NCBI GenBank assembly: GCA_003022505.1 | Contig: PXTQ01000115.1 | Coordinates: forward strand, 1 to 5,932 | DNA from: Bacteroidetes bacterium QS_8_64_10 | GTDB lineage: Bacteria; Bacteroidota; Rhodothermia; Rhodothermales; Salinibacteraceae | DNA length: 5,932 nucleotides | Direction of reading: 5' to 3' | In this document: one piece after another, positions 1 through 5,932 of the stretch | How the letters are laid out: every line of letters starts with the position of its first letter | Numbering within the stretch: position 1 is the first letter of the stretch | Program-made: the position numbers and the translations under genes | The notes under the pieces: generated by a model | Seen by the model: the letters and a program-made list of their open reading frames with translations, nothing else | Database searches by the model: none | What the model was told of the DNA's origin: nothing

Positions 1-1
1 A

Positions 2-3000
2 CTCCATCGTCCCACGGTGCACCTGCGGCGCGGCCCGAACGGGCGCTGGAATCTCGCGCGCGCCTTCGCTCGCTCCCAGCCCAGCGCTTCCGATTCGACC
101 GGCGACGCCTCACCGATCCGGCTGTCCGCGCTTGACCTGCGCATTGAGGATGGCACGGTGACGACAAGCAATAACGGCTCCACCCCTCGGCTCGTAGCGC
201 GCAACCGGCTCTTTAATTACGCCGACGCGCGCCTCCGCAACCTGAACGCGCGTCTCCGGCTTCGCGGAACAGGTGACGGGCTGCACTTCGATCTTTTTTC
301 GGCCCGCCTCGCCGATCCCGCTTTTCAAATCGACCGCCTGACGGCGCGAGGTGCGCTGCAAGACGGCAGGCTGCAACTGGACCGCTTCCGCCTCGACACG
401 GGACGCTCGCTGCTTACAGGCAGCGGGTTTGCCGACCGCCCGCTGGCGCAGGCCGGATCGCTGGCGGTGACGGTGCGGGGCCGCCCGCTCAACCTGAGCG
501 AAGGGCGACGGCTCGCCCCCGCACTCCCGCTCCGGGGCGAGGTGCAGCTTCGGGCGGAAGCGCGTGGCACACTCGGCGATCTGGCGATTCAGCGCCTCCA
601 CGTCGAGCGCGGCGCGTCCACTTTGAGCGCGTCGGGGCGCGTGCGCGGCCTGCCACGGGAGGCGCGCTTCCGGCTCTCCTTCGACGAAAACACGCTGACG
701 CCGCAGGACGTGGCCGCCGTCGCTCCCTCGGTGGATCCGTCGCGGCTGCGACGCGCCGGGCGCACGCAGTTCTCGCTCGACCTGCGTGGCGAAGCGGCTC
801 CCATACCGGGTGGCGGAGCGTGGACGCTGAGCGCCACCGCTGACGTCGAAGCGCAAACCGAAGCGGGCGATGTAGCAGGCACCGTGCAGGTCGAGCGGGC
901 GCAGGGCCGCTCGCCTGCCTACGAAGCGCGCCTGCAGGCTTCGCAGCTCGATCCTGAGCGCCTGACTGGAAGCTCCGCCCTGCGAGGCGCGGGGCGCGGC
1001 ACGATCACGGCGCAGGGGCGGCTCGGTGAGAACACGCCCGACACGGTAAGTATCTCGCTGCGCGACACCCGGCTGCGCGCGCTCGACTCCGGCGCGCTCG
1101 ACCTCGACGTGACGACGCGAGCGGACGGCGTGCTGCGCGGCACGGCGCGGCTCCGGCAGGAAGACGGCAGCCTGCGCGCTCGCTTCCGCGTCGATAGCAC
1201 CGAAGTTGCACCGCGCTACCATCTCACGGCGACGGCAGACGGGGCCGACCTCGCGCCGCTGCTGCCTACCGACACGGTAACGACGCGCCTCAACGGGCGA
1301 TTCACGCTGTCGGGATCGGGCGCGAGCATCGCTTCGGCGAAAGGAGACGCGCGGCTTCAGCTCGACTCGTCGGTCGTGCACTACGGCGAACGCACGCAGG
1401 TCGTGCCCACCTTCCAGCAGCAATTTCAGCTGGACTCGTTTGCCGATTCGTCGCGCCTGCGGCTGGAAGGCGACGTGCTGACGGCCACGCTCGGCGGCAC
1501 GCTCGCGCCCTCGCTCGCCGATCTCGGCGCGTACTGGCTGAACGGTGTGCAACGAGCGGCCCGTCGCGTCTACCGCAAGCCGTATCCGGGTTCGAGGGAC
1601 TCCCTTTCCGCTCCCGCGTCCACGCCGCGAGCGGAGCCGTCCACGCTGGCCGCCGGACCGGGCCGCCTGCGCGGCCGGTTCCGCCTGAAGCGACCCGGCG
1701 CATTGGCGTCGCTGCTTCCGCCCTCCACGCCGCGCCTGCCGAACGGCCTGTCGTCGCAGTTCGATCTGACGATGCGCCCGGATTCGCTTCGCCTTCAGCT
1801 TCGAGGCCGCGCCGATTCGCTGCGGCTCGGCCCCGCTGCGCTCGACGGCCCGCGCCTCCGACTGCGCGCCTCCGCCGGATCGGCGGACGCGCTGGAACGC
1901 GCCCTCCGAGCAAACGCGACGCTCTCCACCGGCACGCTGACGCTCGGTGGGCAGCGCGTGCCGTCCGTCGAAGTGGCGCTCCGGCAGCAAAGCGGCACGA
2001 GCCGGGTGCGCCTGACCTCCGGCCCCTCCGACCAGCCCGGCCCCGCGCGGCTCACGGCGCGGCTCACGCAGCTTCCCGACCGCAACCGGCTCACCATTCA
2101 GGACCTGCGGCTCGCCACGCCCGGCTACGCCTGGACGCGCTCGCGCTCGGAACCGATTGACCTGTACGAAAACGCCGTCGTCGTGCCCAGCCTCACGCTC
2201 CGCAACAAAGCCGCCACGGGAAGCCGCCAGCGCATCGCCCTGCGCGGCGTGCTGTCGAGCGCCCCTTCCGACACGCTGTTTCTGGACGCCGAGCGCGTGT
2301 CGCTGGCCGACCTGTCGCACCGGCTCGCCCTGAAGCAACCGCTCGGCGGCATGATGAGCAGCGAACTGGCTTTCACCGGCGGAGGACGCGCCCCGGAGCT
2401 TACTGGCAGCCTGAACGTGCACAGGCTCTCGTTTGACGACCGGCTGCTGGGCCATCTTTCGCTGAGCAGCCGCTACGCCCAGGGTAGCGACGACGTCGAG
2501 GTAGAGGCTGCGCTTCGCCCTCCGCCCGGTCTCACCCGACCGTTTCCGGCGGATAGCACGACCCCCGGCGGGCTGCGCCCGGAGCCGAGCAACCTCCGCA
2601 TCGGCGGCACGCTACAGCTTCCCGGCGCGGAGACGCCCGGCGCGCTCGATCTTCGCCTGAACGCGAAGCGCGCGGACTTCTTCTTCCTGACCTATATTTT
2701 CGATCAAAAGATCACGAACGTGCGCGGCGCATTGCACGGCACGGGGCGCGTGACGGGCACCTTTCGGCGGCCCAACATCCAGGCCGACCTGCGCCTCGAA
2801 AACGGAAAGTTTTCCATCCCACGCTTTCAGACGCGCTACGCGGCCAACGGCCCCGTGACGGTGGATTCAACCGACATTCGCCTCGACGACCTCCGGCTGC
2901 ACGACCGAACGGGGGGCACGGCGACCGTCAACGGCGCGCTGCACCTGAACGGCTACGAATACCTCTCCTTCGATCTCGCCGCCTCGCTGGACGAGCTTCG

Positions 3001-3844
3001 CGTCATCAACGTGGCCGACTCCGACTCGCTGCCCTTCTTCGGACACATCTGGGGATCGGGCCAGCTCACGCTTCGCGGGCCGCTCTCCGGGGCCACGCTC
3101 AGCTCCTCCGAGGCCGACATCGCCCCGAAGAGTGAGATCAGCATACCCATCAACGAGAGCCGGGCGGACACGGACACCGGCTTTATCGTCTTTGCCGACT
3201 CGACGGGCAAGCTGCCCGACGTGCAGCAGCGCCGCAAGAACATTTTCGCGGATCGGCCCGCCGGGGAGCGCCGGTTTACGGAAGGGCTTGACCTCGACCT
3301 GAACCTCGTCGCCGAGTCCGGCACGACCGTGCGGCTGGTGTTGGATCCCCTGCTGGGCGATCAGATCAAGGCCGAGGGCAGCGGTCGGATTCAACTCCAG
3401 CGTTCCGGCGGCGACCTGCGCACCTACGGCTCGCTGGAGGTGTCAGGCGGCGAGTATCTCTTTACGGCGGGCGAGCTGTTCTTCCGGCGCTTTCGCATCC
3501 AGAACGGCGCCCGACAATCTCGCGGTGGACTTGCCCGCGTATCTGCCCGTGGCCGTGCTCGTCGATGTCACCGAGCGCGTGCAGACGCCGCAGGTCCAAC
3601 TCGATCTCACCATCGACCGCGACGCTCGCAGTCGCAGCGCCGGCTACGAGGGGCTGGAAGCCTTCCTCTCCCGCTCCGCGCGCAGTACCGAATACGCCAC
3701 GAGCGTCCTGCTCACCAACTCGTTCCTGCTCGCCCCCACCCTCACCGAGCAGGCGCGCTCCGGCGATCTCGCCTCCACACGCCGCCAGATCGCCTTCAGC
3801 AGCGTCTCGCAGCTCGTGGCGAGCCAGCTCAACCGCTACCTTAG
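2..3844 (+). CDS. tamB: TamB-like translocation/assembly module protein, 5'-partial, frame lost near the 3' end
   Basis: The frame is open from base 2, so the first ATG/GTG-type start (GTG at 17) is not the real start and the N-terminal membrane anchor lies upstream. The first residues read RPTVHLRRGPNGRWNLARAF, an AsmA-family style motif (P-x-V-x-L-x-R-x-x-x-G-x-W-N-L). About 1,160 residues of alternating short beta-strand-like repeats rich in L, R, G, T and S follow, as expected of the lipid-conducting beta-groove of TamB/AsmA-like proteins. Residues about 889-1164 (counted from base 17) match the conserved TamB (DUF490) C-terminal region, with runs such as GTFRRPNIQADLRLENGKFSIP and GSLEVSGGEYLFTAGELFFRRF. 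Known role of the family: a periplasm-spanning protein working with an Omp85 partner or in phospholipid transport to the outer membrane. Residues 1165-1275, after 3508, are an Arg-rich out-of-frame tail ending at TAG 3842-3844 and are not family sequence. The true C-terminus continues in the next frame. Confidence 0.85.
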   Translation, partial: LHRPTVHLRRGPNGRWNLARAFARSQPSASDSTGDASPIRLSALDLRIEDGTVTTSNNGSTPRLVARNRLFNYADARLRNLNARLRLRGTGDGLHFDLFSARLADPAFQIDRLTARGALQDGRLQLDRFRLDTGRSLLTGSGFADRPLAQAGSLAVTVRGRPLNLSEGRRLAPALPLRGEVQLRAEARGTLGDLAIQRLHVERGASTLSASGRVRGLPREARFRLSFDENTLTPQDVAAVAPSVDPSRLRRAGRTQFSLDLRGEAAPIPGGGAWTLSATADVEAQTEAGDVAGTVQVERAQGRSPAYEARLQASQLDPERLTGSSALRGAGRGTITAQGRLGENTPDTVSISLRDTRLRALDSGALDLDVTTRADGVLRGTARLRQEDGSLRARFRVDSTEVAPRYHLTATADGADLAPLLPTDTVTTRLNGRFTLSGSGASIASAKGDARLQLDSSVVHYGERTQVVPTFQQQFQLDSFADSSRLRLEGDVLTATLGGTLAPSLADLGAYWLNGVQRAARRVYRKPYPGSRDSLSAPASTPRAEPSTLAAGPGRLRGRFRLKRPGALASLLPPSTPRLPNGLSSQFDLTMRPDSLRLQLRGRADSLRLGPAALDGPRLRLRASAGSADALERALRANATLSTGTLTLGGQRVPSVEVALRQQSGTSRVRLTSGPSDQPGPARLTARLTQLPDRNRLTIQDLRLATPGYAWTRSRSEPIDLYENAVVVPSLTLRNKAATGSRQRIALRGVLSSAPSDTLFLDAERVSLADLSHRLALKQPLGGMMSSELAFTGGGRAPELTGSLNVHRLSFDDRLLGHLSLSSRYAQGSDDVEVEAALRPPPGLTRPFPADSTTPGGLRPEPSNLRIGGTLQLPGAETPGALDLRLNAKRADFFFLTYIFDQKITNVRGALHGTGRVTGTFRRPNIQADLRLENGKFSIPRFQTRYAANGPVTVDSTDIRLDDLRLHDRTGGTATVNGALHLNGYEYLSFDLAASLDELRVINVADSDSLPFFGHIWGSGQLTLRGPLSGATLSSSEADIAPKSEISIPINESRADTDTGFIVFADSTGKLPDVQQRRKNIFADRPAGERRFTEGLDLDLNLVAESGTTVRLVLDPLLGDQIKAEGSGRIQLQRSGGDLRTYGSLEVSGGEYLFTAGELFFRRFRIQNGARQSRGGLARVSARGRARRCHRARADAAGPTRSHHRPRRSQSQRRLRGAGSLPLPLRAQYRIRHERPAHQLVPARPHPHRAGALRRSRLHTPPDRLQQRLAARGEPAQPLP
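3410..3508 (+). repeat. 99-bp perfect direct repeat, copy 1 (inside tamB)
   Basis: Bases 3410-3508 are identical to 4080-4178, at an offset of 670. The left boundary is set by a mismatch at 3409/4079 and the right boundary by 3509/4179. It encodes 33 residues beginning GDLRTYGSLEVSGGEY and ending RFRIQNG. This copy joins smoothly to upstream TamB sequence and looks native, but its right end coincides exactly with the frame break in the gene. Confidence 0.95.
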
Positions 3845-4217
3845 CAACGCCCTGCCCAACTTCGATCTCAGCTTTGGAGTGCAGGGCCAAAACGCCGAAG
3901 AGCTGGGCTTCACGTACGGGCTGGCGCTGCGACTTCTGGACGAGCGCCTCATCATCCGGGGCGAGGGCACGTATCAGAACGAGCGCACCGCCCGTCGCGC
4001 GCAGGGCCTACAGGGCGAGTTCGTCGTTGAGGTGCGCCTCAGCCCGCGCGTCTCGGCAGAGGCGTTCTACCGGCGCGAGGGCGACCTGCGCACCTACGGC
4101 TCGCTGGAGGTGTCAGGCGGCGAGTATCTCTTTACGGCGGGCGAGCTGTTCTTCCGGCGCTTTCGCATCCAGAACGGCCCTTCGCCGCCCGCGTCGGCTC
4201 CGCCTGCGGAAGAGTAG
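3525..4217 (+). CDS. tamB: C-terminal fragment of the same TamB-like protein, displaced into another frame
   Basis: Family-like sequence in this frame starts at about 3510 (PDNLAVDLPAYLPVAVLVDV), upstream of the GTG at 3525. It is therefore a continuation of the broken upstream gene rather than an independent gene. Diagnostic TamB C-terminal motifs are TEYATSVLLTNSFLLAPT, FSSVSQLVASQLNRYLSNAL and LALRLLDERLIIRGEG, then the end motif EFVVEVRLSPRVSAEAFYRR. In relatives this end motif is normally followed by a short final beta-strand region. Here FYRREG runs instead into a second, in-frame copy of a 33-residue block (residues 186-218) already present upstream, followed by a 12-residue Pro/Ala tail PSPPASAPPAEE and TAG. 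About 25-45 residues that I expect between FRIQNG and PDNLAVD (the usual T-x-x-W-x-G-x-P strand region) are absent. A missing length of 3n+2 bases between 3508 and 3509 would explain the frame change. Whether the gene is broken in the organism or only in the assembly cannot be decided here. Confidence 0.75.
   Translation: MDLPAYLPVAVLVDVTERVQTPQVQLDLTIDRDARSRSAGYEGLEAFLSRSARSTEYATSVLLTNSFLLAPTLTEQARSGDLASTRRQIAFSSVSQLVASQLNRYLSNALPNFDLSFGVQGQNAEELGFTYGLALRLLDERLIIRGEGTYQNERTARRAQGLQGEFVVEVRLSPRVSAEAFYRREGDLRTYGSLEVSGGEYLFTAGELFFRRFRIQNGPSPPASAPPAEE
4080..4178 (+). repeat. 99-bp perfect direct repeat, copy 2 (at the 3' end of tamB)
   Basis: This is the exact second copy of the block at 3410-3508 and is in frame with the C-terminal fragment that contains it. 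It sits directly after FYRREG, where TamB relatives normally have their last beta strands, so it appears to be the displaced or inserted copy. It ends at the same base as copy 1 (…AACGGC) and leads into the Pro/Ala tail and stop. Confidence 0.95.
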
Positions 4218-4240
4218 AACGTGTGGAGGTGTAGCCTTAT

Positions 4241-4327
4241 GACCGCCGACAGCAGACCGCGTCTCGTTCTGGAACCCTTTCTCACAATCCAAGAACGGCG
4301 GCCCGCGGCGGTCCGCTGTCTGCCGTC
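4241..4327. repeat. Imperfect long inverted repeat (hairpin) downstream of tamB
   Basis: The arm 4241-4260 pairs with 4308-4327 at 17 of 20 positions. An inner pair, GTTCTGG at 4266-4272 with CCAAGAAC at 4289-4296, can extend the fold with one bulge, leaving an apical loop of about 16 bases. There is no U-tract after the 3' arm, so it is not a classical intrinsic terminator. It could be a transcript-stabilising 3' structure, a REP-like element or the remnant of a small palindromic element. The pairing is seen in the sequence; the function is unknown. Confidence 0.5.
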
Positions 4328-4461
4328 GCAAAGCTCCCTTCGTCACATGACACGCAACTCGGGTTAGATACTTGACAGTCTCACTCACGAAAACGGAAAC
4401 TGGTACGGATGCGAATGCGTAGGCTAAAGCTGCTTTTTCTCTTTAGAACGAATCGTCACCT

Positions 4462-4863
4462 ATGCCTGCTACGTTTCCACAGAGCGTGCGCGAGTCGCTG
4501 GGCGAGCAAGCCGCCGACGACGTGGTCGTCTGGATAGACGACAGGATGCGCGAGTTCATCCGTGAGCACGCCGTACCGCGCGACGAGTACCGCGAGGTGC
4601 TTTCGCGCCTGGACGTCGTCGAAACGCGCCTCGACGGGCTGGACGAACGCCTGAGCCGGATGGAAGAGCGCTTCGAGAAACGGTTCGACAAGATCGACCA
4701 GCGCTTCGATCAGATCGATCAACGCTTCGAAGAAACAAATCGGCAGGTCAACGACCGCTTCGATCAGGTCAACGCTCGCTTCGACGAGATGAACCGGCAG
4801 GTCAACGCTCGCTTCGACGAGATGAACCGGCATGAACCAGCAGTTCGACAATCGCTTCGATGA
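4462..4863 (+). CDS. Coiled-coil protein, N-terminal part (frame broken near its end)
   Basis: ATG at 4462 opens a 133-residue frame. Residues 1-45 form a small acidic head with VVVWIDDRMREFIREHAVPRD, and residues about 46-124 form a long coiled coil. The coil has regular units such as FDKIDQR and FDQIDQR (heptads) and FDEMNRQVNAR (11-residue units). From residue 124 the frame reads HEPAVRQSLR and stops, abandoning the coil pattern. The coil continues at once in the next frame (MNQQFDNRFDELNRQ…) and ends in a membrane helix. The intact protein would therefore be about 185 residues, tail-anchored, with the coil projecting into the cytoplasm or periplasm. The likely original reading is …MNRQMNQQ…, with two bases lost from a CGGCAGATG context at about 4831. 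The protein is a hypothetical of the type often labelled DUF1640- or apolipoprotein-like in databases (from memory). Function is unknown. No clear Shine-Dalgarno sequence precedes the start, which is common in Bacteroidota. Confidence 0.7.
   Translation: MPATFPQSVRESLGEQAADDVVVWIDDRMREFIREHAVPRDEYREVLSRLDVVETRLDGLDERLSRMEERFEKRFDKIDQRFDQIDQRFEETNRQVNDRFDQVNARFDEMNRQVNARFDEMNRHEPAVRQSLR
4765..4830 (+). repeat. Two perfect 33-bp tandem repeats in the coiled-coil gene
   Basis: Bases 4765-4797 and 4798-4830 are identical, each encoding QVNARFDEMNR (11 residues, a hendecad unit). A third unit begins with CA at 4831-4832 and then breaks off, exactly where the reading frame changes. More diverged relatives of the unit lie on both sides, for example ETNRQVNDRFD before it and LNRQTNDRFDAMNER after it. 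This suggests that the coil grew by unit duplication. Confidence 0.92.
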
Positions 4864-5023
4864 GCTAAACCGTCAGACCAACGACCGTTTCGATGCGATG
4901 AACGAGCGCCTCGATGCGATCCACGAGGCGATGCGCACGCAGACGCGCTGGGCCATCGGCGTGCTCGCGCTCTTCGGCACGATGACGACGGTGCTGATGG
5001 CCGTCGCCGTGTTCGGCGGGTGA
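4832..5023 (+). CDS. C-terminal coiled coil and membrane anchor of the same split protein
   Basis: This 63-residue frame begins at an ATG (4832) that overlaps the previous frame by 32 bases. Residues 1-38 continue the same coiled coil (FDELNRQTNDR, FDAMNERLDAI). Residues about 40-60 form one hydrophobic helix, WAIGVLALFGTMTTVLMAVAV, followed by FGG and TGA. Such a short protein, starting mid-coil, is most simply the tail of the upstream frame after a two-base deletion or one-base insertion. Independent translation by stop/start coupling is possible, because the ATG lies inside the upstream frame. No ribosome binding site is evident: the preceding bases are the coding repeat. Confidence 0.6.
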   Translation: MNQQFDNRFDELNRQTNDRFDAMNERLDAIHEAMRTQTRWAIGVLALFGTMTTVLMAVAVFGG

Positions 5024-5025
5024 GC

Positions 5026-5073
5026 ACGGTGCGCACGACAGCACAACCGCGCTCCCGATCTCCTACGCACCGT
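5026..5073 (+). terminator. Possible terminator hairpin between convergent genes
   Basis: ACGGTGCG at 5026-5033 is perfectly complementary to CGCACCGT at 5066-5073, and the 3' arm runs into TTTT (5073-5076). The position, three bases after the plus-strand stop and before the convergent minus-strand gene, suits a terminator for the coiled-coil gene. The loop of 32 bases is long for an intrinsic terminator and the T-run is short, so this is tentative. The minus-strand direction has no matching T-run. Confidence 0.35.
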
Positions 5074-5102
5074 TTTCGTCCAATAGCCTCATTGAAGTTG
5101 CT

Positions 5103-5932
5103 CTAACGCACCACGACCATGCGGCGCGCTTTCGAAAAGCTCCCCGCCTGCAAGCGATAGACGTACACGCCGCTCGGCAGATCAGAGGCCTCGAAAGCAA
5201 TCCGGTGCGTGCCGGCCTCCATCCGCCGATCCGCGAGTCGCCTCACCTCGCGGCCCAGCACGTCGTAGACGGCGAGCGACACGTGCGCTCGCTCCGGCAA
5301 CGCGAAGCGGAACACGGTGCGCGAGGTGAAGGGGTTGGGGTAGTTGGAGTACAATCTGTAACCTTCTCCCCCGTCACGCGGCGGCGGCGCATCGAGTACC
5401 GTGACGTCCTCCCAATGGGCAACGTTCAGCGAAGAATGTCCGCCAGCTTCGCGGAAGTAACCACCCGCATAAAGATCATCACCCTGAAGAGCCAGATCGC
5501 CGATTCCGCCGCCCCGGATTCCGTTCTCAAACGTCATCCACTTGTCGCCGTCCCATCGGGCGAGCATTTGCGTCCCCGCGCTTTCCTCCCGCTCGTCCGT
5601 CAGGCACGCTCCGGCACCTGCCCCCACGTACAGGTCACTGCGGTGCGCCTCGATAACCTGAATGCGCACCGTGCAGTCTTCGGGTGGTTTGATCGCACTC
5701 TCAAGAGACGACCACGTTTCGGAATCTCGGTTCCAGACATGGAGCGAGTCGCTCACCTGACCGCCTGCATACACTTTCCCTCCTTTGACCTCCAGGGCAG
5801 TGATTCCTCGAGAAACGCCTTCGCCCAGTGCCTCCCAGGACGAGCCGTTCCAGCGGGCGACGTTCCGGGCATCCATACCGGAAACGCCGTCAAAATCCCC
5901 ACCGAGGTAGACCTGACCGTCAGCCGCTTCTA
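5103..5932 (-). CDS. Secreted beta-propeller-like repeat protein with T9SS type A sorting domain, 5'-partial
   Basis: The minus-strand frame is open to the window edge (upstream residues include GQVYLGGDFDGVSG), so the gene starts beyond 5932 and the ATG at 5876 is internal. Stop TAG is at 5105-5103. The visible N-terminal part has degenerate repeats with the pattern LYxGGxF…(N)xARWxGxxWxxLxxG…I/VxAL. Examples are NVARWNGSSWEALGEGV, KVYAGGQV, LARWDGDKWMTFENGI and DLYAGGYFREAGG. These resemble Kelch/galactose-oxidase-like propeller blades common in Rhodothermota and Bacteroidota exported proteins. A Pro-rich linker (DAPPPRDGGEG) leads to about 80 C-terminal residues with YPNPF (179-183 counted from the ATG at 5876), VYDVLGREV, LPSGVYVYRL and a final MVVVR. 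That is the classic type A C-terminal domain recognised by T9SS, which directs translocation across the outer membrane followed by cleavage or surface attachment. A signal peptide is expected but lies outside the window. The specific ligand or role is unknown. Confidence 0.88.
   Translation of the reverse strand, partial: EAADGQVYLGGDFDGVSGMDARNVARWNGSSWEALGEGVSRGITALEVKGGKVYAGGQVSDSLHVWNRDSETWSSLESAIKPPEDCTVRIQVIEAHRSDLYVGAGAGACLTDEREESAGTQMLARWDGDKWMTFENGIRGGGIGDLALQGDDLYAGGYFREAGGHSSLNVAHWEDVTVLDAPPPRDGGEGYRLYSNYPNPFTSRTVFRFALPERAHVSLAVYDVLGREVRRLADRRMEAGTHRIAFEASDLPSGVYVYRLQAGSFSKARRMVVVR

Noticed and set aside
110..2455. A 781-residue open frame on the minus strand opposite tamB
   Set aside because: It is extremely rich in R, A, G and Q with no recognisable motif, and lies wholly opposite a frame with clear TamB-family sequence. 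Long antisense frames are expected in high-GC genes.
2867..3394. A 175-residue minus-strand frame opposite the conserved TamB domain
   Set aside because: It is an antisense shadow of a well-supported coding region, with no family features or start signals.
3410..4178. The 99-bp repeats as ends of an insertion element
   Set aside because: The 571 bp between them encode TamB C-terminal sequence, not a transposase, and there are no terminal inverted repeats or target duplications.
3565..4242. A 225-residue plus-strand frame over the C-terminal part of tamB
   Set aside because: It is low-complexity and Ser/Arg/Ala-rich, in the wrong frame relative to the recognisable TamB C-terminal motifs.
4372..4410. 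TTGACA at 4372-4377 as a promoter for the coiled-coil gene
   Set aside because: No matching -10 element (TATAAT-like, or the Bacteroidota TAnnTTTG) is found at suitable spacing, so the hexamer alone is not enough.
4424..4446. Short inverted repeat CTAAAG…CTTTAG just before the coiled-coil start
   Set aside because: It has only six base pairs with an 11-base loop, too weak to call a regulatory structure without conservation.
4456..4851. Minus-strand frame with regular VDLPVHLVEAS-type repeats
   Set aside because: The periodicity is just the reverse complement of the coiled-coil repeats on the plus strand.
1..5932. CRISPR arrays, tRNA or rRNA genes
   Set aside because: There are no regularly spaced short repeats with unique spacers, and no tRNA cloverleaf or rRNA signature was seen.

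Overview
The window looks like chromosome from a high-GC member of the Bacteroidota/Rhodothermota group (Salinibacter- or Rhodothermus-like). Two things point there. A TamB-type protein ends in the C-terminal pattern I associate with that group, and a minus-strand protein ends in a type IX secretion system (T9SS) type A sorting domain containing YPNPF. No taxonomic search could be run, so this is inference from family knowledge and composition.

Layout. Positions 1 to about 4217 (+) hold a very long AsmA/TamB-like gene. Its 5' end lies outside the window, and it is broken near its 3' end. Authentic TamB-like protein runs to 3508, where the frame is lost. Recognisable C-terminal TamB sequence resumes in another frame at about 3510 and runs to a stop at 4217. 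A perfect 99-bp direct repeat marks both sites of damage: copy 1 (3410-3508) ends exactly at the frame break, and copy 2 (4080-4178) sits where the normal C-terminal end should be. Positions 4218-4461 are non-coding and hold an imperfect long hairpin. Positions 4462-5023 (+) encode a small coiled-coil protein with a C-terminal membrane anchor. It is split into two reading frames at about 4831, directly after a 33-bp tandem repeat. Positions 5024-5102 form a short convergent intergenic stretch with a possible terminator hairpin. From 5103 to the window end, the minus strand encodes the C-terminal part of a secreted repeat (beta-propeller-like) protein with the T9SS sorting domain.

The genes do not form an obvious pathway. 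TamB-like proteins bridge the periplasm in outer-membrane biogenesis and lipid transport, the T9SS cargo crosses or attaches to the outer membrane, and the coiled-coil protein is probably an inner-membrane-anchored protein of unknown role. I see no convincing new defence or mobile system. The most noteworthy signal is that both plus-strand genes are frame-broken exactly at repeats. This suggests either assembly error (99 bp is a common de Bruijn k-mer length) or repeat-mediated mutation, possibly a reversible one.
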